Source: Syngnathus acus
Lineage: Eukaryota; Chordata; Actinopteri; Syngnathiformes; Syngnathidae
Direction of reading: 5' to 3'
DNA: 64,000 nucleotides
Assembly: GCF_901709675.1 (NCBI RefSeq)
Contig: NC_051093.1
Span: forward strand, 6,159,053 to 6,223,052
In this document: in pieces, positions 13,474 to 24,863 of the stretch
Numbering within the stretch: position 1 is the stretch's first letter
Layout of the letters: every line of letters starts with the position of its first letter
The notes under the pieces: generated by a model
Told to the model about the DNA's origin: nothing
What the model saw: only the letters and a program-made list of their open reading frames with translations
The model's database searches: none
Made by a program: the position numbers and the translations under genes

Positions 13474-16400
13474 ATGGAGTCAGCAGTGGGTGCCAGTGGG
13501 CCTGGTGGACCGGACGGACCGGACGGACCGGGAGGCCGGTTTAGATGCGCCTCGTTCAACCAAGACGCTACGTAAGGAAGCAGACACGAGTGAATGACTT
13601 TATATGTCTGTAATTCACCCTCCATGTAGTCTAATGCTGTCGCTTTACGACGAGTATCCAGAAACACCGCAATTCTAGCTAATTAATCGACTCGGGTTTC
13701 TGCTTCCAATAAACCCACAGTGCATTCCTGCTAATACGTGCTCCAGCGGGCCATCCTCTATAAAAACAGCGGTATGATGCTGGGAAAGCCTTCAAACCCG
13801 AGAAAGGAATTAATCCCATATGTTAACCTACTGTTTACTATTATGTTAGCTGGTCTTTTAAGCAAAACAGAACGGGAAGGGTTCTCACAAAGGGCTGTTT
13901 TATGATGCGATTCTGCACATTAAGTACCTGTGCGTGCCCCTCTAGTATGTTTCCTTTCAAGATGAAAGCTACAATTCAGCAACTAACTACTAATCTGTAA
14001 TAATTTGTAGCTCTAATACAATCTCACTTACACTGCTTTTTTAAAAATGTCCTTGTACCATTATTGGGTGTAACTTGTGTGTCTTTAATTGGTTTGACTC
14101 ATCACATTGAACAGGATGACACACAATTTCTGTCTTTGGTATTTTCCATTTTTGATCTTTTTTTTTCAAGACTGTAATTCAGTACATGATTCTTAATGTT
14201 TCATTTCAAATCACCTGTCGTAAGTGTCAGCCAAATTGAATGCTATTGTGAGTGTAAATAAAACATTGGTGTTATGGCAAAGACAGTTTAGAAGAGCCAC
14301 ATTTTCAAGCAGTGAATTGGAGTTCTGGGGAACTACTGACATTTGAGTCAAATGTAAAAAATTGCAAGCCAAGCAGTGGTCTAGTGACTGTTGGCGAACA
14401 TTTACGATCTTGAACAAACCCTGTCATGAGTGCTCATTTTGCTACCTTTTCCAACAGTGGGAAATATTCGCCCTTCAGTGGGATGTTTTTTTTTGTTTGT
14501 TTTTTTGCAATTGCGAAATCCAGTGGTGCCTCATGCATGAAAAAAAAATACCGTGACTTGGGTCATTTGAAAACACAATTGATAAATAACTTAGACTGTC
14601 AGTCTAAGTATACTCATATCCAGTCCAAAAACAAAAACCTTTTCTTTAAAGAGCACGCCTTTAAATTGGAAAATTAAATTATAAACCGTGGCAGCACGGT
14701 GGTGAGTAGTTAGCAATGCTGCCTCACAGCAAAGTGATGCGTTCTCGGAGTGCCTTCATGGGTTCCTCCCACAGGCCATAACATGTTTGTTAGGTACGTT
14801 GTAGAATGGTCTGAATGCTCGCCTCTAACTAGATGTCAATGGGCGGATGGATGTTCGTATCTGACACTCATTATGTATTGTTTCCATTTTATAAAGACAA
14901 TTTTCACGAAACAAAACAACATACTGCCTCTATTTCATGCCTTCTACTCTCTGCCCACTATTTTCTGCTGGAGTCTTGCTTGTAAACAGGATGAGGCAGG
15001 ACAGGAATGTACAGATCTTGTACTGATCAGGAGGCCATTAAGCATCCAAAAAACGAAACTGATATCAGTCAAATACTTTGTACTTGTTGCATTCAAATCC
15101 TTTTTGCTTTGCGGATGGCAGGTCATTGGCTTTGGGAACAAAGACTGGGTACAAGCTGTTTTCTTTGACCGCAGTGGATAAACTGGATTGCATTCATGAG
15201 AGTGGTAAGTATAGGACTTAGACATCTTACATGATTTTTATTTCCCCTTAATAATGAGCTAATCTCGTTGCGATGACTTGTTAGTATGGCACATTGTGCT
15301 TTTTACAGTTTCTAAATTGAATAAATGACGACAAGACAGGTAGACTCATTCTTGAGTTTCCCGTCCCAGATTGACCCAATGTCTTTAGGTTTGTAGAAAG
15401 TGTGTTAATACTATAGTTAAGTCCAATTTAAATCCGCTTACTTTTCTTGGACTCAACAAATTACCGTAGAATTATCTGGGTTTTTTTTCTAAAGGCCGTA
15501 TTTCTCTGAGTAGCAAAGATCTGTAAATGTTTTTTTTTTGTTCACTGTTGACAATATGTCTGCTCCCTGTCGTCCTAGCAGAGGCTTCCAACGTTTACAT
15601 CGTGGAACGTCTCTTCTCTAGCAGTCTGGTCGTTGTCGTAAGCACCACCACACCACAGCGTATGAACATCTACCACTTCAAGAAGGGTACAGAGATTTGT
15701 AACTACAGCTACCCCAACAATATACTGGCTGTCAAGCTCAACAGACATGTAAGATGGTGGCGACTGGTTCAAAACTCACCAAAAAATAACATGTATGGAT
15801 TATTGTTTGAATGCAGCTTCTAGGAAAGGAGAGCTACCAAATTTTAATTTGCTTATACGTTGTGAAGGAGCTAAACAATCACATTATTTTGAATCAGCTA
15901 AACCATCATTGACATTGTGCATTCTTATTTATTTAAATGTATGATTTTATTTCAAAATATTCTGACAGGGTCTAGTTTTATGTGTTTTTCAATGAAGGTT
16001 TGTAATACACAGAAATTTCTATAGTATAACTACTTTTTTTTTTTCATGCAGAGGCTTGTTGTATGCCTGGAGGAATCCATTTATATCCACAACATCAAAG
16101 ACATGAAGCTGCTCAAGACTCTGCTCAACATTCCGTCCAACCCTTCAGGTAACCTTATAGCTGATTCGTGGAGTAAATGTTATTTTTTTAACATACCCAC
16201 CAGTGAAATTTACTTATAAACAAAAACATGCCATCACTGAACATCCATGAGCTCAAATCAAAGACCGCTAAATGTCAAAAAATGTCAAATCAGTTTTTGT
16301 CTGAATTGTTTGGCCGCTTTGTTCTCTGTGTAAAATGCAAAAGCTATTTCCTACTACACCAAAATATTGATTTTACTTGCTTTGATCCCACGCGACTTTT

Positions 16401-18907
16401 GATCATGGATCCCAATTTTTATTGTCATAAATGCATTTTCACGGAGTATTTTAAATGGATAACGCTAAAAAATGCCTTCTTCTTTTCAGGCCTCTGTGCT
16501 CTATCCACCAATCATTCCAACTCCTACCTGGCATACCCTGGCAGCACTACAATGGGAGAGATAATAGTTTATGATGCCAAAAATATGGTAAGAAAAAAAT
16601 CGAGATGCAAAAAAACAAATACAGTCAAAGTATTTAGATTAATATCATATTGAGTGCAATTTCTATTGTTATTGATCAGGTAATTATTGCGACATATATT
16701 GAATCATTGCCCTTCCTGAGACAATAATATTGGTAAACATTTTTAGAAACATGCCAGTGTGATTTATAATTTGTATCTTTTGCAAAATCCTGTTGGTGGT
16801 TTCAGAGCACAGTGACGATGGTCCCGGCACACGACAGTCCTCTGGCAGCTCTTTGTTTCAATGCCTCAGCCACCAAACTTGCCAGCGCCTCAGAGCGGGT
16901 AATTCAAACCTATAGATGCAACATCTTTACAAGTCAGATCTGAAAAGTGTAAAATCATCCTTACTGTCTTTTATAGGGCACTGTAATCCGAGTGTTTTCC
17001 ATTCCTGAGGGCTTCCGTCTATTTGAATTCCGTCGTGGCATGAAGAGGTCAGATATTCATCGCAGTCTGGACACCCCTGATCTACATACTGCATTAATTT
17101 TTAAAATCACATGGCCTGATCAACATGTTTTTTTTTTTTTTTTTACTCTGATTAAGACAGCCTTAAAAAATGTAATTACTGATAGCATATGTTTGTTTTG
17201 TTTTTTCTGCAGGTACGTCAACATAAGCTCTTTGTCCTTCAGTCCTGATGCCCAGTTCCTCTGTGCTTCCAGCAACACCGAAACAGTACATATCTTTAAA
17301 CTGGAGCAAGAGGGACCAAGGTACACACACATACGCACGGATTCACAAAGATCATGTCCAAAATTTAAACATATTTGGTCAAATTTGACCATTGCGTCAG
17401 GCTTTTGGAGACCCATCCCTGTTCAATTGTATATTTTGAAAAATGTGTGAAACAACCCTCAAGCAAAATCTAAGTGATGGCAGATAAAAACATAATTAGG
17501 GTGTCTTTAAATAGGGTATTAATAAATTAGCGATTTTTACACACTCAGCTAAAAGTACGCGATCCCTTTAAGTACACACAGGCGAATTCCCTGTTTGAAT
17601 CTTGGGCAATTTTTTTTTTCCTGCATACAGTGGAGAAGAGACAGACACTTGGTCAGCTTATGTGGGGAAGATGTTCACAGCAGCAAGCAGCTACCTACCT
17701 GCTCAGGTGTCTGGCATGATGAGCCAGGACCGCGCCTTTGCCACAGTTCATCTCGTTACGTCGGGCCAGAATATCTGTGCTCTGGCCACGTAAGGCAGAT
17801 TTTTTTTTTGCTTTGCAGAGAGACTTGACTTTACCTGTATTATTATTATATTATAAGTTATTTTATACTTGCTTCGATCCTACACGATTTTCTGTCTAAT
17901 GTGGTTCGGTCATGGACCTTAATTTTTTAGTCATAAATCCATGAAATGATTCAAAGCAGTCATCGCAAATGCGCAAAAGCAACCCTTCGATGTGTGTCAA
18001 AATTCATTTAATTGTTTCAGGATCCAGAAGCATCCACGTTTGCTGGTGGCTACAGCTGATGGCCAGCTTTTCATCTACAATGTGAATCCACAGGATGGAG
18101 GCGAATGCATGTTGGCATACAATCACAGGTCAGCCAATAGAAATGAATGTGAAATAGTTTGGGATTTTTCAAGTTACTTTTTTACTTATTTTTTTGTAAA
18201 TGTTTCATTTTTGTAGTTTTAGCATTCCTTTTAATTTTGTTCAGTTTTTGTTTTTGAAAAGACACTTATTAGCAGACAAAAATGTAGTACTCTGATCTAA
18301 AAGGATTTGTTCCTCCTCTTTTAGGCTTTTGGGTGTTGACGACCTGATGCCAGCACAAGTGTGTCCCTCATATGCTGCAACTGTTGCCTTACCAGCATCT
18401 AGTCCCATCACAGCAACTCTTACTGGTTAGTAGCCTTACACTATCTGTCAATTCGTTACTTCATGACACAAAGACTCACACTGAATCGATTCATTACACT
18501 AAAATTGGTATTATTTCTTCCATTGGAAATTATTCCAAGTATCATAAAGGGTATGGGGGGAAAAAAAGGCCAATAAAAATTTAAGATAAGTTTGGTTGCA
18601 TAATTACAGTGCTTGAATCTTGCAGACCCAAATTTAGATTATTTTGTTGTGTGACTGCAAATTTTCTTTATCTTTGCAGAATTGTGTGTTTGAATGGTCA
18701 CCTTAAATATCAACTCGTGTGGTATATGTAATGGTTGGGAAGGTTGATTGAATAGTTTGTTTTCTTCATTTGTCCTCCACTCCAGGTTACTCTGAAGATG
18801 GTGGGGCAAAGAACGGGGAAGTCATCCCAGAACACGAGTTTGCTGATGGACCCGTGTGTCTGGATGATGAGAACGAGTTTCCTCCTGTGAGCATCCAGAA
18901 GTGCTAA
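13474..18907 (+). CDS. wipi1: WD repeat domain phosphoinositide-interacting protein 1
   Basis: Twelve exons: 13474-13571, 15122-15204, 15579-15748, 16052-16148, 16490-16587, 16806-16898, 16977-17047, 17213-17320, 17631-17789, 18021-18128, 18325-18425 and 18786-18907. They join in phase to 435 residues; human WIPI1 has 446. WIPI1 is a PROPPIN beta-propeller that binds PI3P/PI(3,5)P2 on nascent autophagosomes. The FRRG lipid-binding motif is at about 231-234, within [19 protein letters not shown]. Other WIPI1 signatures are [54 protein letters not shown] and the C-terminal GYSEDGGA...[24 protein letters not shown], which separates it from WIPI2. The N-terminus has a glycine/proline-rich stretch [14 protein letters not shown]. 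The third exon has a tandem TAGCAG acceptor that could add or drop one Ala. Confidence 0.95.
14685..14870 (+). repeat. Degenerate SINE/LINE-like dispersed repeat in wipi1 intron 1
   Basis: GGCAGCACGGTGGTGAGTAG, then TGCCTCACAGCAAAGTGATG, GGGTTCCTCCCACAGGCC and a GGATGGATG-like end follow the order of the abundant fish repeat that begins GGCGGCACGGTGG and passes through TGCCTCACAG and TTTCCTCCCACA. A related tail word (GCTGGCGACCAGTCCAGGGT) sits in arpc1 intron 4 at about 10,790-10,812. Family assignment is from recall. Confidence 0.6.
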
Positions 18908-20385
18908 CTAAGCAAGCTCCTGTAGTAGTTAAACCGGTAACATTCTGCTTTGTAAAACTGATGGAAATGTATTTATTTAGCATGTTTTCGACAAGAAATT
19001 CTTTCAACAATCATAAGAAACAGAAATGGATTGACAAAAGAAATGATCAGATGTTTATGATTTGATGAATGGTTGAGGAGTTGATGGTTTTACTCCAACC
19101 TTAGATTATTAAGGTCACAGTGCTTCGTTTGTAAACCACCAAAATGTAACTGTGTGAGAAGTTTCAAGTGGATTTGACTTGGAAACTATTTTGGGACTTT
19201 ACCGTACTGCCATCTTCAGGTTAACGAGTGAAAAACATGCAGTGAAAACTTTGTGAAGGAAAAGCAAATACAATGTTTGATCTTATTTAACTATATTAAT
19301 GTTAATAAATTATTAGTTAATTAGCAGTCAAGTACTTGTCATAGAAGATTTTTTTTTAAAAAGTGGCAGTCACTTCAGATTAGTTTTTCATTCTCACACA
19401 AGTGTAAAATGGAGTTTACTGTAATGAGTTAATCCTTGTGAGATAGACTGAAGATTCTTTGTTTACAAATGTATGCAGGATTAGAAACTTGCCTTTCATA
19501 TAATGTGGAGACAAAACTAATCAATCTGTTCATGTGTTTTGGTAGATTAGTTGGTGTCGTGATGGGACCGGAGTCGGCCGGGGGAGGCGCTCGTGAGATG
19601 ATCAAGGTCAGCCCAAGAAAGCGAGGCAAGCAGGAAAACACTTTTCATGGTGCCAAGCTCCACTTTTAGCAATGACAATAGTTTCAATTAGATTTTGAGA
19701 AACAAGGCACTAACAATTAAAAAAAAAAAATCCTATACGGTAATAGTTACATAAATGTGCCAGTTTGCCAGTGTTCCAGAACAATACCTTAACGGTATGA
19801 ATCTGATTTTGTCAAAGTGGCCTCAAACTTTTTACAATTTTATTCACAATATCATCTGTGAGATTGGAGGTTTTATTTTATTTTATTTTTAGTCATGATG
19901 GCAACTTAAAAGGAAATCAGGGAGATAATGCTTCAGTGTTTTATGAATATTTGAGGTGCATGCTGGGACAGCAATATAACCATGATTTTCAAAGCTCTAT
20001 TACTTGACAAATATTTTATTAAAGTGTATTATTGTAGCAACATGGTTTGCCTAAATAATATCTTTAGTTCATATTCATAACATCTCATTTTTAATCTGTA
20101 TTTTATTTTAAGTGTTGACATGAGTCATGTGTCCTGAATACAGGTCAGAAAATCTAAATGTACTGTATGTTGTTTGTGTCTATTATCATTTGTATAACAA
20201 AGCAAAGTATTTTGCTGATTGCACAAAACCAAAACAAATAAACAAGGAAAGAGGCATAAAACTGCTAAATGGGATTTTGTTTCATTGTTCTTGTTAATCT
20301 CACATTTTATTAGTAAAAAAAAATTAGATTGTATTTATTTGTTTCAATGAGACAGCTGTGAGTTTATGTATATAAATAAAGGTCC
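18908..20385 (+). other. wipi1: wipi1 3' UTR and flank
   Basis: Non-coding AT-rich sequence after the stop codon. Candidate AATAAA signals occur near 19,305, 20,230 and 20,375, so the 3' UTR may be up to about 1.5 kb. No other gene is seen; short ORFs here have no recognisable family. Confidence 0.5.
20375..20380 (+). terminator. Candidate distal polyadenylation signal of wipi1
   Basis: AATAAA followed 20-30 bp later by a GT/T-rich stretch. It is the last such signal in the 3' flank; closer ones may also be used. Confidence 0.35.
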
Positions 20386-21587
20386 AGTTTTAAAAGATTT
20401 ACTGCTTATATAAAGGTGTTAACCATTGTTGCGTAAGTATGCTAAGCTGTCAGCAAAAAATGATTTATTCCAATTTACAGTCAAAGGTTCAGAATGAGTT
20501 GGCACAGTTTTTAACAAAGGACATTGTAAACGTACTAACGGCATACACATATGCTAACTTCACTTGAAAAGGTAAAGTTCTCAAAAACAGCAAGAAACTT
20601 TTTGTTCTCAATTGTAATAATTACTTGAAACAATGAACAATGTAAAAATGACAGGTTTTATGATGGCACCAAATTGGACTGAACTGATCAACTTTAAATT
20701 ATTTGCTTTGTGTTTGAAATCAGAACATGTCACGATATTCAACTTCTATTTTTTTTTTTTTACTATTATCATTATCACATTTCATTCGCATTCAAGTCCA
20801 ATAGTCCACTACTTTTATGACTTGTATGACCTTTTTTTACTGTATGGATTACAGTAAAGGCTCAACAGAAAGCATTTTGGTTATCAGCATGCGTTCGTTA
20901 TTGCATTATGCAACTTAGGCAAACATGAGAGACATACCGCTGGCTGAGGATTTAAACAATAAGAAAAAAAATGCTGCCAAAGAAAATATGCACATTATGT
21001 AAAGTCAAAAACAGCAATGTATCTAAAAACAAATGATCTTGTGGGAAGTTATGACATAATTAGCACACGTTATCATAGTACAGTGTGCAGTTTACACTCA
21101 TTGAACTTGGACTACGTAACAGCACAGTTCCCCTCGTCTGCTCTGAGAGAGCAATATATTGAACCTACTTATCAGGTTCAGTAGTTTATTTTCAATAAAA
21201 ATAATTTAAGTGACGATGCACTGGTTGGAATAGTTTCCCATTCAGAAGTACACGCCACAGTTCCATTGAAGTAGGAATGTTTATTAATGATGTTGCAAAT
21301 CCTTTGCAACCAATATTCAACAGAATGTTGCTACAAAGACTTCAAATGTATGAAGGCTGTTTTTTGGGAAATTCTCGGTATAAAAACAAAGCATCGCCAA
21401 AAGGCTCAGTCGTTAGTAAGCAAAGGTGGGGGTTCACCACAACAGTTGCATGAGGAAATTGTCCAAAAGTTCAAGAACAATGTAACGTAATGTAACAATG
21501 TTAATGTTTACGAAAGGAATTTAATCATTTATGCTACATTATATCAATCTGGAAAATATCTGGACACCAGGAGCAAGATAAAAAACG

Positions 21588-21589
<2 letters not shown>

Positions 21590-21631
<42 letters not shown>
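21590..21631. repeat. (AC)n microsatellite
   Basis: About 21 uninterrupted AC dinucleotides. Confidence 0.95.
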
Positions 21632-21632
<1 letters not shown>

Positions 21633-21939
21633 CCCCAACCTAATTCTCAGTGGTTTTGAATGGGCTTTCCAATGTCCAATCAGATTTGAGGGCTGGCCAG
21701 AATTCAACACATGCCTGCAACTCATCTTGCTGCCTTTGGAAGTTGAAGCAGCGGTATATCCGACGAATCAGCCTCAGCCAATACAGGTGAGTGATTCATA
21801 TTGTAAATATTGTAAATATGAATTTGACAAAATTATTTTTAAAAATCCTCAGTTAGAAAATCTCACACACAGACACACACGTCAGATCATTTATTTGATG
21901 GATATTTTCTGATTATTATTATTATAAATATTATTGTTG

Positions 21940-22255
21940 GAAAAAGTAACTAGACAAATGGACTGCCAAATTGAATCAAAAATATTTTTTCAAATTTTCC
22001 TTAAACTTTTTAAATCAAGCTTTTACCAGCTTTTGATGAAAGTTTTTGCTAGAAAAAGTAACTACTGCCAAACTGAATCAAAAACATATTTTTTTAATTC
22101 TCCTTAAACTTTTTTAATGAAACTTGTACCAGCTTTTGATGAAAGTTTTTGCTAGAAAAAGTAACTACCAAACTGAATCAATAATATATTTTTTAATTCT
22201 CCTTAAACTTTTTTAATCAAACTTGTACCAGCTTTTGATGAAAGTTTTGGCCAAT
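21940..22255. repeat. Tandem repeat, about 98-110 bp unit, three copies
   Basis: The words AAAAAGTAACTA, CCAAACTGAATCAA, TCTCCTTAAACTTTTTTAAT and ACCAGCTTTTGATGAAAGTT recur in the same order three times. The first copy is the most diverged and the last two are almost identical. Confidence 0.85.
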
Positions 22256-23359
22256 TGTGGGAGGACAGTAAACCGGGTGTAATTGTGTCTGCGTAATGTT
22301 TTTGGTTTGTCTACTTCCTTTCAATGAATGAGTTTACGTTGAGCAACATCTGGTGCTACTTTTCATCCCACACATCAGCGCTGTGTGCAACTGTGGAACA
22401 TTCTGACTCATGTTTCGGGAAATGAATTTCAAAACTAACGTTTTGTTCTAAAGACCTTCGCAAGCATGATTAATTTATCTCTCAGATCCGGCTTCCAACT
22501 TCCCACAGCGCACGTCTGAAGCCGGTGTGAGCCGGTTTATTGTCTCTCAACTGGAACAAACCTGCTTCGTTCATAGACATCAACGTAGGCACGGATCTAA
22601 ATTGAATGGTCCCTTTGTGGAGTTACGCAAGCGCGTCCTCCATATTGAATGTGTCAACTCTGCCAGTAAACTTGCAAGTCAGTGGATTGAACTTTATAAA
22701 GCAACAACGTTTACAAAGTCTCTCATTCACCCACTCAGCCACACAATCATATTTATGAGAGAAAAAAAAAAAAAAAGTAACTTTCAATCTGATAATTATG
22801 GATGTTAGTAATAGATTCAATAATTTATCACCCTGCGATTGGTAGTTGTAAATACAATAACGTACAATTAAAAGTACAAATACTTATGTTGTTTTTGGTG
22901 CTGTTAATGTCAAATATTTAATCTGCGTCTCAATACACCAATTTTGAAACGCAAACCTGTTGTGAATTTTCTGAAAGATTAATCACAACCATCAAGCAAC
23001 TAACAGTTATTTGAGAGCCATTTTAATGGGAGCAATAGTTTTCTTGTGAGCCGTTTTGTTACTGTAATATTTTGCTTAGAAATGCATTGACAAACCACAA
23101 AGTCACCAAATTCTATTCGTAGCAAACATTTTAATGTCTAAATCCATACATTTTTACATTAGTCACTTTATTCACTCCCCCTTCCCCCAGTAGATTCGAC
23201 TGTATTACTTTACATCTTCTGCGCATAAAAAGAATATTATTTTTTATATAGAAAGGGATTACGTAAAAAAATGCACAGTACACCACATTCAAAGGAAACT
23301 TTAATCACAAACTAATGATACGAATACAAAAATAATCCTGCGAAGTAGTTCTACGTTTT

Positions 23360-23743
23360 ATGAGTCAGGCTCTGCGCGCTTCTCTGAGCAGCACGCAAGC
23401 GCTTTCTGAGCTCTGCGCGTTCATGACGGAGACATTTGCGCGTCCGCGTTTGAAATACCAGCTTGAGCCGGTAAAGAGCTGCCAAAACAGGCAGTGAGTG
23501 CCTGCCTGCCTGACCGGCGACTGGAGATGCGGACGAAAAGATGCTGCCGCTTCCGCCACCGCCGCCGCATTTGACCATCAGATCCAATTCTTAACATGTC
23601 TCACCTGGAGTGACAAAAGCTCGAGTACGACTCCTCATTTTCGACTCGAGCCAGAAAGCGATGAGGAAGATTCTGTGTTAGTTTCCCCCAGCCGGGTACA
23701 GTTCATCTATTCAACTAGTACTCATCCGGTCACCTCACAGCCG
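23360..23743 (+). promoter_or_regulatory. slc16a6: slc16a6 presumed promoter and non-coding first exon
   Basis: A locally CpG-rich segment (GCGCGT, GCCGCCGCCG words) ends in CACAGCCG followed by a GTAAGTTAT donor after position 23,743. The next acceptor in the gene, TTGCAG before 24,862, sits 2 bp upstream of the first ATG. This supports a leader exon here spliced to the first coding exon. The transcription start was not determined. Confidence 0.5.
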
Positions 23744-24421
23744 GTAAGTTATCTTGGCGACTATAGTTGTTGGATGATCTCACCGCGGTCTGCTTTGTTA
23801 CTGGTGTTCGTGTCGATTACATAGACGCAACGTATAGAGCAGTATTACAATAATACCAGCGTTGAGGTGTTTTGTGGGTGCAAGATGAAAGTACATAAGT
23901 GAATGTTTGTCAATACCAAAAAAAAAAAAAAGGACAGGAAGTGCTGAGGGGCCATTCTGTAGCCTGGGTTCATGGTTAGAAACCCCTGGGATGCGGCACA
24001 CTTGCATCACCCGCCCCCTGCACTGCGGATGTCCTGACCACATGGTATACATTGCTTTAATGGCCGCATTCGCAAAACATAAAAAAATAAAAAAAATAAA
24101 ATTAAATTAAATAAAAAAACAATATATATATATATATATAATTGATGTTCAACTTTGCCCTGTTTTGGATATTTTGATGTTATCTGTGTTAATGAAGTGC
24201 TTTTTCACATTTGGCCTAATGTGACATTTTGAGCCAATTTTTCATGCACCTTTCGACAATGTTGCCCTGTGTTTTGCAAGTATGCTTTCAAGCCCCATGA
24301 ATGTCTTGTGCGACAAAGAAACTAATTGCTAGAGTTTCGACGTTTTAATTAACACATTAATATCCAAAGTTGTGGTGTAATATTGGTCAGTCAAGGCTTA
24401 CTTTTGTCTTGTTGCATGATG

Positions 24422-24498
24422 GTCTTAAGTGAAACCAGATAAAGGAACAAGTTGTGTGGGTCTTAAGTGAAACCAGATAAAGGAACAAGTTGCGTGTG
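24422..24498. repeat. 39-bp direct tandem duplication
   Basis: GTCTTAAGTGAAACCAGATA followed by AAGGAACAAGTTG occurs twice head to tail with one base difference (TGTG/CGTG), then a T-run. Confidence 0.9.
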
Positions 24499-24863
24499 TT
24501 TTTTTTTTTTTTTTTTTTCCACAAGACATTTTTGGCTAGACTTGCTTGACCTCAGGCAGATTTGATGTTGCTCTTTCACGCAACACCAATTATCCACACC
24601 TTTGTCGCAATGAATCATGGCATCCATATGGAACACTTGAGTGAGTCACTATTCAAAGATTTTAGCATGGAGGATTTTAGGAGGTTTATGACTAAAAACC
24701 TTTGCATGTCACAGTACCTTTAAATTAGCATAGCTTGCCCAAATAAAATAATATACAGTAGTCATGAAATGCCATTCAATTAAATTTGACAAATTTCTCT
24801 CATCAAAATCAGCTACACAGGCTTTCAGTGAAAATGAAAATTCTTCTGTTCCCCATTGCAGTC

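Larger units (their letters stand above)
20386..23350. other. Intergenic region between wipi1 and slc16a6
   Basis: About 3 kb without a recognisable gene. It contains a CA microsatellite (21,590-21,631) and a three-copy tandem repeat (about 21,940-22,255), listed separately. In human, ARSG lies in this neighbourhood; no arylsulfatase-like peptide was found here. Confidence 0.5.

Noticed and set aside
19469-19669. Short ORFs in the wipi1 3' flank
   Set aside because: Overlapping ORFs on both strands with no conserved motif; typical of 3' UTR noise.
23351-23587. ORFs over the slc16a6 leader region
   Set aside because: CpG-rich leader DNA read in off frames; the donor at 23,743 fits a non-coding exon instead.
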